A stretch of DNA of 64,000 bases. Source: Pseudomonas putida (GTDB lineage Bacteria > Pseudomonadota > Gammaproteobacteria > Pseudomonadales > Pseudomonadaceae). The notes under the pieces are model-generated. The model worked only from the letters and a program-made list of their open reading frames with translations, did not search any database and was not told the DNA's origin. Made by a program: the position numbers and the translations under genes. Below are positions 47,511 to 56,899 of this stretch, one piece after another. The stretch's first letter is position 1. Each line of letters starts with the position of its first letter. The stretch covers positions 310,001 to 374,000 of the forward strand of contig NZ_BSKJ01000001.1 in NCBI RefSeq assembly GCF_030159595.1. Direction: 5' to 3'.

Positions 47511-48767
47511 ATGCTCGCCGCCGTACAACCGTTGTCCGCTACTCGCCAGAACCTCTGGCGCCTGACCGTCATTCGGGTCCTGGTCCTGGCTGCCCAGGCA
47601 GGCTCCGTGGGCGTTGCCTACTGGACCGAACTGCTGCCTTTGCCTTGGCTATCGCTGGCTGGCACCTTGGCCTTGTCTTCGCTGCTGTGCGCCTTCACGG
47701 CGCTGCGCCTGCGCCTGTCGCTGCCGGTCACTGAAATGGAATATGCCCTGCAACTGGCCTGTGACCTGTTGATTCACAGTGCCTTGCTGTATTACTCCGG
47801 TGGCTCGACCAACCCGTTCGTGTCGTATTACCTGGTGCCGCTGGCGATTGCGGCGGTGACCTTGCCGTGGCTGTATTCGCTGATCCTTTCGGGTATCGCC
47901 CTGACGGCCTACAGCCTACTGCTGGTGCAGTTCTACCCGCTCGAAGGCCTGCCGATGGCGCGGGACAAGATGCAGGTCTACGGCATGTGGCTGAGTATTG
48001 CCTTGGCTGCGGCGGTGATCACGTTCTTTGCTGCGCGCATGGCCGAAGAGCTGCGCCGCCAGGAGCAGTTGCGTTCCGAGCGGCGTGAAGAAAGCCTGCG
48101 CGACGAGCAGTTGCTGGCCGTGGCCACCCAGGCCGCCGGTGCCGCCCACGAACTGGGTACGCCGTTGGCGACCATGAGCGTGCTGATCAACGAAATGCGT
48201 CAGGACCACACTGACCCACTGCTGCAGGAAGACCTGCAGATCCTCCAGGACCAGGTGAAGCTGTGCAAGGAAACCCTGCAACAGCTGGTGCGCGCAGCCG
48301 AAGCCAACCGCCGCCTGGCGATCGTGGAGCAGGATGTGACCGCCTGGCTGGACGAGGCGCTGAACCGCTGGCACCTGATGCGCCCGGAAGCCAGCTACCG
48401 CTTCCAGCGCCTGCGCGATGGCAAGGTGCCGCGGCTGACCCCGCCACCTGATCTGACCCAGGCGCTGCTGAACCTGTTGAACAATGCTGCCGATGCCTGC
48501 CCCGATGACCTGGAAGTGCGTCTGGACTGGGACGCACACGACATCGTTATCAGCATCCGCGATCATGGCCCGGGCGTGCCGCCGGCCATTGCCGAAGCCA
48601 TCGGCAAACCTTTCATTACCACCAAAGGCAAAGGCTTTGGCCTGGGCCTGTTCTTGAGCAAGGCCAGCGTGACCCGTGCGGGCGGTTCGGTGAAACTCTA
48701 TAGTCATGAACAGGGTGGCACCCTGACCGAATTGCGCCTGCCCTATGGCAAGCGAGGAGATGAATGA
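47511..48767 (+). CDS. roxS: RoxS, redox-sensing histidine kinase (RegB/PrrB family)
   Basis: A 418-residue sensor kinase with six N-terminal membrane helices. The RegB-type quinone-site motif GGSTNPFVSYYLVPLAIA lies in the membrane part, and the phosphorylated-histidine box is AAHELGTPLATMSVL (near 208). The ATPase domain shows LNLLNNAADA and GKGFGLGLFLSKASV. In P. putida RoxS/RoxR senses respiratory redox state and controls terminal oxidases and amino-acid use. ATG 47511 follows AGGAGAGCTC. The stop overlaps roxR. Confidence 0.95.
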   Translation: MLAAVQPLSATRQNLWRLTVIRVLVLAAQAGSVGVAYWTELLPLPWLSLAGTLALSSLLCAFTALRLRLSLPVTEMEYALQLACDLLIHSALLYYSGGSTNPFVSYYLVPLAIAAVTLPWLYSLILSGIALTAYSLLLVQFYPLEGLPMARDKMQVYGMWLSIALAAAVITFFAARMAEELRRQEQLRSERREESLRDEQLLAVATQAAGAAHELGTPLATMSVLINEMRQDHTDPLLQEDLQILQDQVKLCKETLQQLVRAAEANRRLAIVEQDVTAWLDEALNRWHLMRPEASYRFQRLRDGKVPRLTPPPDLTQALLNLLNNAADACPDDLEVRLDWDAHDIVISIRDHGPGVPPAIAEAIGKPFITTKGKGFGLGLFLSKASVTRAGGSVKLYSHEQGGTLTELRLPYGKRGDE

Positions 48768-49327
48768 TGAGCGAAGAAAACCAGGTCGAAAGCGAAGAGC
48801 TGCCGCACCTGCTGCTGGTGGATGACGATGCCACCTTCACCCGGGTCATGGCCCGGGCCATGAGCCGCCGCGGTTTCCGCGTGAGCACTGCCAGTTCTGC
48901 CGAGGAAGGCTTGATCCTGGCCCAGCAGGATTTGCCAGACTACGCCACGCTGGACCTGAAGATGGACGGTGACTCGGGCTTGGTGCTGCTGCCCAAGCTG
49001 CTGGAGCTGGACCCGGAAATGCGTGTGGTGATCCTGACCGGTTACTCGAGCATTGCCACTGCGGTGGAGGCGGTGAAGCGTGGCGCCTGCAATTACCTGT
49101 GCAAGCCGGCCGATGCCGATGATGTACTGGCGGCGTTGCTGTCGGAGCACACCGACCTGGATACCCTGGTGCCGGAAAACCCGATGTCGGTTGACCGCCT
49201 GCAGTGGGAGCACATCCAGCGCGTGCTGAATGAGCACGAGGGCAATATCTCGGCCACCGCGCGGGCCTTGGGCATGCACCGGCGGACCTTGCAGCGCAAA
49301 TTGCAGAAGCGGCCGGTTCGACGCTGA
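48764..49327 (+). CDS. roxR: RoxR, redox response regulator (RegA/PrrA family)
   Basis: A 187-residue two-domain regulator. The receiver (about 14-125) has LLVDDDATF with the acidic pocket, the phospho-acceptor Asp in ATLDLKMDGDSG, and the Lys in LCKPADADD. The C-terminal Fis-type helix-turn-helix (IQRVLNEHEGNISATARALG, MHRRTLQRKLQKRP) is the RegA type. Two adjacent ATGs (48764, 48767) are both usable; the first overlaps the roxS TGA. Confidence 0.95.
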   Translation: MMSEENQVESEELPHLLLVDDDATFTRVMARAMSRRGFRVSTASSAEEGLILAQQDLPDYATLDLKMDGDSGLVLLPKLLELDPEMRVVILTGYSSIATAVEAVKRGACNYLCKPADADDVLAALLSEHTDLDTLVPENPMSVDRLQWEHIQRVLNEHEGNISATARALGMHRRTLQRKLQKRPVRR

Positions 49328-49340
49328 TTCTTGCTGGGCC

Positions 49341-49445
49341 TGTACCGGCCTCTTCGCGGGCAAGCCCGCTCCCACAGGTATTGCGCCGCCCATGAGTGCA
49401 GCGAAGGACCTGTGGGAGCGGGCTTGCCCGCGAAGAGGCCAGTAC
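49341..49445. repeat. REP pair
   Basis: Inverted arms (49341-49378 and 49409-49445) containing GGCCTCTTCGCGGGCAAGCC and its complement, with one mismatch near the outer end, follow roxR. Confidence 0.94.
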
Positions 49446-49559
49446 AGGCAGTAGCAAATCTGAAAGACAATTCCTTTTATCGCGCTCGATCCCCGCAAAT
49501 CCCAGCCGTTGGCGTATCATTAGCCCCCTAACGGCAACCCCCTCCAGGATCGCTTGCGC

Positions 49560-50501
49560 ATGCTCGCCCTTCTTATCCAGACGCTGAACATCACGGCACC
49601 GGTCTTCGCCATGCTGTTCATGGGTGTACTGCTCAAACGCATCCACCTGATCGACGACAATTTCAACCGGGTCGCCTCGCAGCTGGTGTTCAATGTCTGC
49701 ATGCCGGCGCTGCTGTTCCTCGGCATCTATCACGCCGACCTGGCGTCCGCAGTAAAGCCCGGTGTCATCCTCTACTTCATCGTCGCCACCCTGGTCGGCT
49801 TCGCCATTGCCTGGGGCATGGCTATCTGGCGCAGCCCGCTGGCAGAGCGGGGCATCTATACCCAGGGCGCGTTCCGCGGCAACAATGGCGTGATCGGCCT
49901 GGCCCTGGCTGCCAGCCTGTACGGTGACTATGGTATTTCCCTGGGGGCGGTACTCGCTGGCCTGGTGATCCTCATGTACAACTCGCTGTCGGCAGTGGTA
50001 CTGGCGGTGTACAGCCCGGACCTCAAGTCCGACCCGTGGAGCATCTGCAAGAGCATCTTCAGCAACCCGCTGATCATCAGCGTGCTGGTCGCCACCCCCA
50101 TGGCTTACGGCCAGGTGCCGCTGCCCAACTGGCTGTTGACCTCGGGCGACTACCTGGCGCAGATGACCCTGCCGCTGGCGCTGATCTGCATTGGTGGCAC
50201 CCTGTCGCTGTCGGCATTGCGCGATAGCGGCCGGCTGGCCATCGATGCCAGCCTGGTGAAAATGGTCTGGCTACCCGTGCTGGGCACCCTTGGTGCATGG
50301 TTGTGCGGCTTTCGCGGTGCCGAGCTGGGCATCCTGTTCCTGTACATCGGCAGCCCGACCGCGGCGGCCAGTTATGTCATGGCCCGGGCCGCTAACGGTA
50401 ATCACCAGTTGGCAGCGTCGATCATCGTGATTACCACCCTAATGGCAGCGATCACCACGAACATTGGTATTTTCATCTTGCAGTGGGGCGGATGGATCTA
50501 G
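49560..50501 (+). CDS. AEC-family (auxin efflux carrier-like) permease
   Basis: A 313-residue membrane protein with about ten helices, starting MLALLIQTLNITAPVFAMLF. It shows the family features of an N-terminal NVCMPALLFLGI helix and a C-terminal repeat with SPTAAASYVMAR. AEC proteins export or import small organic anions or amino-acid derivatives; the substrate cannot be named. ATG 49560 has AGGAT 10 nt upstream, and an in-frame TTG at 49554 is less likely. Confidence 0.88.
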   Translation: MLALLIQTLNITAPVFAMLFMGVLLKRIHLIDDNFNRVASQLVFNVCMPALLFLGIYHADLASAVKPGVILYFIVATLVGFAIAWGMAIWRSPLAERGIYTQGAFRGNNGVIGLALAASLYGDYGISLGAVLAGLVILMYNSLSAVVLAVYSPDLKSDPWSICKSIFSNPLIISVLVATPMAYGQVPLPNWLLTSGDYLAQMTLPLALICIGGTLSLSALRDSGRLAIDASLVKMVWLPVLGTLGAWLCGFRGAELGILFLYIGSPTAAASYVMARAANGNHQLAASIIVITTLMAAITTNIGIFILQWGGWI

Positions 50502-50556
50502 ATCCTTGACTGCATACACCATAAAAACACTGCCTCACTGAGCTAAAGGACACTTC

Positions 50557-51915
50557 ATGCAAGACCAGAGCACGCCCGAGCGGTTACAGCGCGGGCTGAA
50601 GAACCGCCATATCCAGCTGATCGCGCTGGGTGGGGCCATCGGCACCGGGTTGTTCCTGGGCATTGCCCAGACCATCCAGCTGGCCGGTCCCTCCGTCCTG
50701 CTTGGGTATGCCATCGCCGGCCTGATGGCTTTCCTGATCATGCGCCAGTTGGGCGAAATGGTGGTGGAAGAGCCGGTTGCTGGCAGTTTCAGTCACTTCG
50801 CACACCAGTACTGGAGTGAATTCGCCGGCTTTGTGTCGGGCTGGAACTACTGGGTGGTGTATGTGCTGGTCGGCATGGCCGAGCTGACGGCGGTAGGCAT
50901 CTATGTGCAGTACTGGTGGCCGGATTTCCCGACCTGGGCAACGGCGGCGATCTTTTTCGTGGTGATCAACCTGATCAACCTGACTCAGGTGAAGGTCTAT
51001 GGCGAAATGGAATTCTGGTTCGCCCTGATCAAGGTAGTGGCCATCGTCAGCATGATCGGCTTCGGCGCCTGGTTGCTGAGCAGCGGCCATGGCGGCCCGG
51101 ATGCCAGCGTGGCCAACCTGTGGCAGTACGGCGGCTTCTTCCCTAACGGTGTCAGTGGTCTGGTGATGGCGCTGGCGGTGATCATGTTCTCGTTCGGTGG
51201 CCTGGAGCTGGTGGGTATCACCGCTGCCGAGGCAGACAATCCGCGCCAGAGCATTCCCAAGGCCACCAACCAGGTGGTGTACCGTATCCTGATCTTTTAC
51301 ATCGGTGCGCTGGCGGTGCTGCTGTCGCTGTACCCGTGGCAGAAGGTGGTGCAGGGCGGCAGCCCGTTCGTGATGATTTTCCACGAGCTGGACAGCGACC
51401 TGGTGGCGACCATTCTCAATATCGTGGTGCTGACGGCCGCGCTGTCGGTCTACAACAGCTGTGTATACGCCAACAGCCGCATGCTGTTCGGCCTGGCCAG
51501 CCAGGGTGACGCGCCGCGCCAGTTGCTGAAAGTCAGCCGCAGCGGCGTGCCACTGACTGCGCTGGGCGTGTCGGCCTTCGCTACCGGGCTGTGCGTGGTG
51601 ATCAACTACCTGATGCCGGGTGAAGCCTTTGGCTTGCTGATGGCCCTGGCGGTGTCGGCGCTGGTGATCAACTGGGCGAGCATCAGCATTACCCACCTGA
51701 AGTTCCGCAAGGCCAAGCTGGCGGCCGGGATTACCCCGTTCTACAAGAGCTTGGGGCACCCGCTGACCAACTACCTGTGCCTGGCGTTCATCGTGCTGAT
51801 CCTGGTGGTGATGTACCTGACCCCGCCGATTCGCATCTCGGTGATGCTGATCCCGGCATGGATTGCCGTGCTGTGGGTGGCCTTCAAGCTGAAGAAGGCG
51901 CGCCAGGCTAAGTAA
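50557..51915 (+). CDS. aroP: AroP-like aromatic amino-acid permease
   Basis: A 452-residue, 12-helix amino-acid/polyamine/organocation permease. The stretches LKNRHIQLIALGGAIGTGLF, MRQLGEMVVEEPVAGSFSHF and FSFGGLELVGITAAEADNP are nearly identical to E. coli AroP/PheP. Uptake of phenylalanine, tyrosine and tryptophan by proton symport is therefore the likely role. Promoter and Shine-Dalgarno (AAAGGAC) precede ATG 50557. A terminator-like inverted repeat follows. Paralogues in pseudomonads make the exact specificity uncertain. Confidence 0.87.
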   Translation: MQDQSTPERLQRGLKNRHIQLIALGGAIGTGLFLGIAQTIQLAGPSVLLGYAIAGLMAFLIMRQLGEMVVEEPVAGSFSHFAHQYWSEFAGFVSGWNYWVVYVLVGMAELTAVGIYVQYWWPDFPTWATAAIFFVVINLINLTQVKVYGEMEFWFALIKVVAIVSMIGFGAWLLSSGHGGPDASVANLWQYGGFFPNGVSGLVMALAVIMFSFGGLELVGITAAEADNPRQSIPKATNQVVYRILIFYIGALAVLLSLYPWQKVVQGGSPFVMIFHELDSDLVATILNIVVLTAALSVYNSCVYANSRMLFGLASQGDAPRQLLKVSRSGVPLTALGVSAFATGLCVVINYLMPGEAFGLLMALAVSALVINWASISITHLKFRKAKLAAGITPFYKSLGHPLTNYLCLAFIVLILVVMYLTPPIRISVMLIPAWIAVLWVAFKLKKARQAK

Positions 51916-51928
51916 GTTACACAGTACG

Positions 51929-51960
51929 GGCCCTATCGCCGGCAAGCCAGCGATAGGGCC
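51929..51960. terminator. Bidirectional terminator-like inverted repeat
   Basis: An 11-bp perfect stem GGCCCTATCGC/GCGATAGGGCC with inner GGC/GCC pairing lies between the convergent aroP and the carboxymuconolactone-decarboxylase-like gene. Confidence 0.75.
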
Positions 51961-51968
51961 AGTAGCCT

Positions 51969-52343
51969 TCAGCTTGGGTAACTGTCGATCACTTCCTGTG
52001 CCGCACGGAAAGCATCAATCGCCGCCGGCACCCCCGCATACACCGCGCAATGCAGCAGCGCCTCGCGAATCTCCTCCACCGTACAGCCATTATTCAACGC
52101 CCCACGCACATGCCCCTTGAGCTCTTGCGGGCACTTGAGTGCCGTCAGCGTGGCCAGGGTAATCAGGCTGCGGGTCTTCAGTGGCAGCCCCTCACGGGCC
52201 CACACGCTGCCCCAGGCATGTTCATTGACAAAGTCCTGCAACGGCTGGGTAAAGTCGGTGGCATTGCCCAGTGCCCGGTCGACGAATGCATCGCCCATTA
52301 CCTGGCGGCGAATCTGCTCGCCGGTCTTGTTGCTATCAGCCAT
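51969..52343 (-). CDS. Carboxymuconolactone-decarboxylase-family protein
   Basis: A 124-residue CMD-family protein. It resembles PcaC in QVMGDAFVDRAL, VNEHAWGSVWAREGLPLKTRSLITLA, and NNGCTVEEIREALLHCAVYAG. True PcaC decarboxylates 4-carboxymuconolactone in protocatechuate degradation; no pca gene is nearby, so the substrate is open. It has no CxxC pair of the AhpD peroxidase type. ATG 52343 follows AAGGAAAACAAC and is 10 bp after the antiporter stop. Confidence 0.82.
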   Translation of the reverse strand: MADSNKTGEQIRRQVMGDAFVDRALGNATDFTQPLQDFVNEHAWGSVWAREGLPLKTRSLITLATLTALKCPQELKGHVRGALNNGCTVEEIREALLHCAVYAGVPAAIDAFRAAQEVIDSYPS

Positions 52344-52353
52344 GTTGTTTTCC

Positions 52354-53439
52354 TTAGTGTTGGCGACGCCAGGCGCGCACGGTGGTGTACAGCAACACCA
52401 CGGCAAGCACAGGCAGTACATAGAACAGCATCAACCGCTCCAGGCGCCCGGCCAGCGGCATACCCATGGTGAACGCCGCCACATGCAGCCCGTAGGCCAG
52501 GTACAGGCAGAGGAACACCAGGCCCTCGGCGCGGGTAATCCGGTAACCGGAATAGAACACCGGCAGGCTTAGTGCGGCAACCCCGAGCATCACCGGCAGG
52601 TCGAACGCCAGGGCGTTGGGCGAGATCGACAGCGGCTCAGGGGTGATCAACGCAGTCAGACCCAGCACGGCCAGCAGGTTGAACAGGTTGCTGCCGATCA
52701 CGGTGCCCACGGCAATTTCCCGTTCACCGCGCAGGGCAGCGATCAATGCGGCGGCGAGCTCTGGCAGGGAGGTGCAGATGGCGACGACGGTCAGGCCGAC
52801 GATGCGCTCGGACAGGCCTAGGTCGGTGGCAACCTCCACGGCGGCCTCCAGCAGAAGGTGGCCCGCCAGGCTCAGCAGGCCAAGACCGGCCAGCACCTGC
52901 AGCAGCGTGCCTGACCAGAAGCGCCTGGCGCTGGATTTGGCGGTGTCTGGCGCGGGGTAGGTGCGTGCGTAGTGGCGTGACTGGTGCCAAAGCATTGCCA
53001 GGTAGCCGACCAGGCCAAGCAGCAGCAGCCCACCTTCCACCCGACCCAGGTAACCGTTGGCGGACAGGGCATAGACCAGGCCGCTGGCGACGATCATCAG
53101 CGGAATGTCCAGGCGCACCAGCTGGCGCGACACGCGCAGAGGGATGATCAGTGCGGCCAGGCCGAGAATGACCAGTACGTTGAAGATGTTGCTGCCGATC
53201 ACGCTGCCGACCGCCACATCCGGCGCGCCCTGGTAGGCGGCCTGCAGGCTTACGGTCAGTTGTGGTGCGGTACTGCCGAAGGCCACCAGGCTCAAGCCGA
53301 TGATCAACGGGCGAACATGAAGGCGCTGGGCCAGGCGCAGCGCGGCGCGCACCAGCAGCTCGGCGCCGGCGACCAGCAACAGCAGGGCGATGCCCAGTTG
53401 CAGGAGGCTGAAGGTGGGAAGGGTGGCCAGGTCGAAAAT
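52354..53439 (-). CDS. CaCA-family Ca2+(Na+)/H+ antiporter, YrbG-like
   Basis: A 361-residue membrane protein with about ten helices and the two inverted alpha repeats of the family, LSLVAFGSTAPQLTVSL...GSVIGSNIFNV and VAICTSLPELAAAL...GTVIGSNLFNL. A full first helix (FSLLQLGIALLLLVAGAEL) requires an ATT start at 53439, with AGGAG 7 nt before it. The only ATG/GTG/TTG choice upstream of the conserved core is a TTG at 53379, which would remove half of that helix. The first alpha repeat reads GST-AP-Q where GSTxPE is usual, a Glu-to-Gln change at a predicted ion-binding position. Confidence 0.8.
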   Translation of the reverse strand: MFDLATLPTFSLLQLGIALLLLVAGAELLVRAALRLAQRLHVRPLIIGLSLVAFGSTAPQLTVSLQAAYQGAPDVAVGSVIGSNIFNVLVILGLAALIIPLRVSRQLVRLDIPLMIVASGLVYALSANGYLGRVEGGLLLLGLVGYLAMLWHQSRHYARTYPAPDTAKSSARRFWSGTLLQVLAGLGLLSLAGHLLLEAAVEVATDLGLSERIVGLTVVAICTSLPELAAALIAALRGEREIAVGTVIGSNLFNLLAVLGLTALITPEPLSISPNALAFDLPVMLGVAALSLPVFYSGYRITRAEGLVFLCLYLAYGLHVAAFTMGMPLAGRLERLMLFYVLPVLAVVLLYTTVRAWRRQH

Positions 53440-53457
53440 GGTCGGACTCCTGTCGCG

Positions 53458-53832
53458 TCAGTCGCTAAGCCCTTGTACTCGCACGCGTGCTGTTCCGCTA
53501 CGCAGCATACCGATTTTTTCCGCTGCGGCGCGAGACAGGTCGATAAGCCGGCCACGCGTATGTGGGCCGCGGTCGTTGATGCGCACCACCACACTGCGCT
53601 GGTTGCTCATGTTGGTGACCCGTACGCGCGTGCCGAAAGGCAGGCTGCGGTGGGCGGCGGTAAGGCCGTGCTGGTTGAACGGTTCGCCGCTGGCGGTGCG
53701 TTTACCGTGGTGGCGCGAGCCGTAATAGGACGCGGTGCCCGTCTGGTCGTAACCGCGCGGGTCGATGTCGTGGCTGGCGCAGCCGGCCAGCAGGGAAAAG
53801 AGGGCAAGAGTGCCGAGGGATCGTTTTAGCAA
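53458..53832 (-). CDS. RlpA-like DPBB lipoprotein
   Basis: A 124-residue lipoprotein of the RlpA double-psi beta-barrel family. The lipobox is LLAGC. The core motifs are TASYYGSRHHGKRTASGE, AAHRSLPFGTRVRVTN, VVVRINDRGP and IDLSRAAAEKIGM. RlpA proteins are septal peptidoglycan-binding or lytic enzymes; this one lacks a SPOR domain, so peptidoglycan targeting may differ. The start is TTG 53832, chosen because GGAG lies 8 nt upstream and the longer reading runs through a REP element. Its stop is 18 bp before the antiporter ATT. Confidence 0.85.
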   Translation of the reverse strand: MLKRSLGTLALFSLLAGCASHDIDPRGYDQTGTASYYGSRHHGKRTASGEPFNQHGLTAAHRSLPFGTRVRVTNMSNQRSVVVRINDRGPHTRGRLIDLSRAAAEKIGMLRSGTARVRVQGLSD

Positions 53833-53853
53833 TTCAAATGCTCCGGTGTGGCC

Positions 53854-53953
53854 ATTCGCGGGCAAGCCCGCTCCCACAGGTATGTCACCGCCCGTGACGG
53901 CGGCGATGTAACTGTGGGAGCGGGCTTGCCCGCGAACGAGGGCGAAGCCCTCG
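53854..53953. repeat. REP pair plus hairpin
   Basis: Inverted REP cores (53854-53880 and 53912-53936) are followed by a perfect hairpin CGAGGGC-GAA-GCCCTCG (53937-53953), the same hairpin design as at 46514-46530. Confidence 0.9.
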
Positions 53954-53975
53954 CAGGACTACAGGGGTAAAACAA

Positions 53976-55421
53976 TCACCCTTCGAGCTTGGCCTTGAGC
54001 AATTGGTTCACTTGCCCAGGGTTAGCCTTGCCCTTCGACGCCTTCATCGCCTGGCCGACGAAGAAGCCGAACATCTTGCCACGCTTGGCCTCGTCGGCGG
54101 CGCGGTACTGTTCGACCTGCTCGGCGTTGGCCGCCAGCATTTCGTCGAGCATCTTGTCGATTGCGCCGGTGTCGGTGACCTGCTTCAGGCCTTTGCTGTC
54201 GATGATGCTGTCGGCATCACCTTCACCGGCAGCCATGGCTTCGAACACGGTCTTGGCGATCTTGCCGCTGATGGTGTTGTCGCGAATGCGCAGCAGCATG
54301 CCACCCAGTTGCGCGGCGCTCACCGGCGCCTGGTCGATTTCGACCCCCAGCTTGTTCAGCAGGCTGCCCAGCTCGACCATGACCCAGTTGGCGGCCAGCT
54401 TGGCATCGCCGCCAATCTTCACCACTTCTTCGAAATAGTCCGCCTGTTCGCGGCTGGAAGCCAACACGTTGGCGTCGTAGGCCGACAGGCCGTACTGGCT
54501 CTGGAAGCGCTCGACCTTCTGTGGTGGCAGCTCCGGCAAGCCGGCGCGGATGGTTTCGAGGAAGCTGTCCTCGATCACCACCGGCAGCAGGTCCGGGTCG
54601 GGGAAGTAACGGTAGTCGTTGGCTTCCTCCTTGCTGCGCATGGAGCGGGTTTCGTCCTTGTTCGGGTCGTACAGGCGGGTTTCCTGCACCACTTTGCCGC
54701 CGTCTTCGATCAGGTCGATCTGGCGCTGGATTTCGCTGTTGATCGCGCGCTCGATGAAGCGGAACGAGTTGACGTTCTTGATCTCGCAGCGGGTGCCGAA
54801 CTCGGCCTGGCCTTTCGGGCGGATCGACACGTTGCAGTCGCAACGCAGCGAGCCTTCGGCCATGTTGCCGTCGCAGATGCCCAGATAACGCACCAGCGCG
54901 TGGATCGCCTTGACGTAGGCCACGGCTTCCTTGGCGCTGCGCATGTCAGGTTCGGAGACGATTTCCAGCAGCGGGGTGCCGGCACGGTTCAGGTCGATGC
55001 CGGTGGAGCCGCTGAAGTCTTCGTGCAGGCTCTTGCCGGCGTCTTCTTCCAAGTGCGCGCGGGTGACCCCGATGCGCTTGATGGTGCCGTCTTCCAGGGC
55101 GATGTCCAGGTGACCCTTGCCGACGATCGGCAGGTCCATCTGGCTGATCTGGTAACCCTTGGGCAGGTCCGGGTAGAAGTAATTCTTGCGCGCGAACACG
55201 TTGCGCTTGCCGATTTCGGCGTCGATGGCCAGGCCGAACATGCACGCCATGCGCACGGCTTCCTGGTTCAGCACCGGCAGTACGCCGGGCATGCCCAGGT
55301 CAACCAGGCTGGCTTGGGTGTTCGGCTCGGAACCGAAGGTGGTGGCGCTGCCGGAGAAAATCTTCGACTGGGTGGCGAGCTGAGTGTGGATTTCCAGCCC
55401 GATCACAACTTCCCATTGCAT
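53976..55421 (-). CDS. gatB: GatB, Asp/Glu-tRNA amidotransferase subunit B
   Basis: A 481-residue subunit of GatCAB, which converts Asp-tRNA-Asn (and Glu-tRNA-Gln) to the amidated form. N-terminal [15 protein letters not shown] and cradle-domain motifs, [17 protein letters not shown], and the YqeY-like C-terminal tail are present. It lies directly after gatA on the minus strand, 11 bp downstream of the gatA stop. Confidence 0.96.
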   Translation of the reverse strand: MQWEVVIGLEIHTQLATQSKIFSGSATTFGSEPNTQASLVDLGMPGVLPVLNQEAVRMACMFGLAIDAEIGKRNVFARKNYFYPDLPKGYQISQMDLPIVGKGHLDIALEDGTIKRIGVTRAHLEEDAGKSLHEDFSGSTGIDLNRAGTPLLEIVSEPDMRSAKEAVAYVKAIHALVRYLGICDGNMAEGSLRCDCNVSIRPKGQAEFGTRCEIKNVNSFRFIERAINSEIQRQIDLIEDGGKVVQETRLYDPNKDETRSMRSKEEANDYRYFPDPDLLPVVIEDSFLETIRAGLPELPPQKVERFQSQYGLSAYDANVLASSREQADYFEEVVKIGGDAKLAANWVMVELGSLLNKLGVEIDQAPVSAAQLGGMLLRIRDNTISGKIAKTVFEAMAAGEGDADSIIDSKGLKQVTDTGAIDKMLDEMLAANAEQVEQYRAADEAKRGKMFGFFVGQAMKASKGKANPGQVNQLLKAKLEG

Positions 55422-55432
55422 GTGTGAATTCC

Positions 55433-56884
55433 TCAGAAGCCGTTGGGGGCGCGGGTGTGCCAGTCGGTCACTTGCTGGTAGCGGTGCGCGACATTGAGCA
55501 GGCGGCCTTCCTGGAAGTACGGTGCCAGCAGCTGCACGCCGACCGGCAGGCCGTCGACGAAGCCGGCTGGCATCGACAGGCCCGGCAGGCCCGCCAGGTT
55601 GGCGGTGATGGTGTAGACGTCTTCCAGGTAGGCGGCGACCGGGTCGCTGCTCTTGGCGCCAAGCTTCCAGGCCGGGTTTGGCGTGGTTGGGCCGAGGATC
55701 AGGTCGACGTCGTTGAAGGCGGCCATGAAGTCGTTCTTGATCAGGCGGCGGATCTGCTGCGCCTTCACATAGTAGGCGTCGTAGTAGCCAGCCGACAGGG
55801 CGTAGGTGCCAACCATGATGCGGCGCTGCACTTCAACGCCGAAGCCTTCACCACGAGAGCGCTTGTACAGGTCGGTGAGGTCCTTCGGTTCTTCGCAGCG
55901 GTAGCCGAAGCGTACGCCGTCGAAACGCGACAGGTTGGAAGAGGCTTCAGCCGGAGCGATCACATAGTAGGCCGGGATGGCGTGCTGCATGTTCGGCAGA
56001 CTGATTTCCTTGACTACCGCGCCGAGCTTTTCCAGCTCTTTGACGCTGGCCTGGACCAGGTCGGCGATCCGTGGGTCAAGGCCTGCACCGAAGTACTCTT
56101 TCGGCAGACCGATGCGCAGGCCCTGCAGCGAGGCGTTGAGGTTGGCGCTGTAGTCCGGCACCGGCTCTTCGATGCTGGTGGAGTCCTTGGCGTCGAAACC
56201 GGCCATGCCTTGCAGCAGCAGGGCGCAGTCCTCGGCAGTGCGGGCCAGCGGCCCGCCTTGGTCGAGGCTGGAGGCATAGGCGATCATGCCCCAGCGCGAG
56301 ACACGACCGTACGTCGGCTTGAGGCCGGTGAGGTTGGTCAGTGCCGCCGGCTGTCGGATCGAGCCGCCGGTGTCGGTGCCGGTGGTGGCCGGCAGCAGGC
56401 GTGCGGCCACGGCAGCAGCCGACCCCCCCGACGAACCGCCTGGGACGTGTTCGAGGTTCCATGGGTTTTTCACCGCGCCGTAGTGGCTGGATTCGTTGGC
56501 CGAACCCATGGCGAACTCGTCCATGTTGGTTTTGCCCAGGGTGACCATGCCGGCTTCGGCCAGCTTGGCGACCACGGTGGCGTCATACGGCGCCTTGAAG
56601 TTGTCGAGCATCTTCGAGCCGCAGCTGGTGCGTACGCCGTTGGTGCAGAACAGGTCCTTGTGGGCAATCGGGGCACCCAGCAGCGCACCGTTTTCGCCAG
56701 CGGCGCGACGGGCGTCGGCGGCACGCGCCTGGCCCAGGGCCAGGTCTTCGGTGATGCTGATGAAGCTGTTGATCTGCGGGTCGAGCTGCTTGATGCGCGC
56801 CAGCAGGGCGCCAGTCAGCTCTTCGGAAGAAAACGATTTGTCGGCGAGTCCGCGGGCGATCTCGGCCAGGGTCAATTGATGCAT
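55433..56884 (-). CDS. gatA: GatA, amidotransferase catalytic subunit
   Basis: A 483-residue amidase-signature enzyme that frees ammonia from glutamine for GatB. The Ser-cisSer-Lys machinery is visible in [11 protein letters not shown] (Lys) and [16 protein letters not shown]...[13 protein letters not shown] (Ser pair). Length and ends are standard. It is preceded by gatC at 15 bp and followed by gatB. Confidence 0.97.
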   Translation of the reverse strand: MHQLTLAEIARGLADKSFSSEELTGALLARIKQLDPQINSFISITEDLALGQARAADARRAAGENGALLGAPIAHKDLFCTNGVRTSCGSKMLDNFKAPYDATVVAKLAEAGMVTLGKTNMDEFAMGSANESSHYGAVKNPWNLEHVPGGSSGGSAAAVAARLLPATTGTDTGGSIRQPAALTNLTGLKPTYGRVSRWGMIAYASSLDQGGPLARTAEDCALLLQGMAGFDAKDSTSIEEPVPDYSANLNASLQGLRIGLPKEYFGAGLDPRIADLVQASVKELEKLGAVVKEISLPNMQHAIPAYYVIAPAEASSNLSRFDGVRFGYRCEEPKDLTDLYKRSRGEGFGVEVQRRIMVGTYALSAGYYDAYYVKAQQIRRLIKNDFMAAFNDVDLILGPTTPNPAWKLGAKSSDPVAAYLEDVYTITANLAGLPGLSMPAGFVDGLPVGVQLLAPYFQEGRLLNVAHRYQQVTDWHTRAPNGF

Positions 56885-56899
56885 GGCAGGCTCTATCCC

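Noticed and set aside
53832..53877. Longer in-frame start of the RlpA-like gene at 53877
   Set aside because: The added residues come from a REP element and would destroy the lipoprotein signal peptide; the TTG at 53832 has a good ribosome site.
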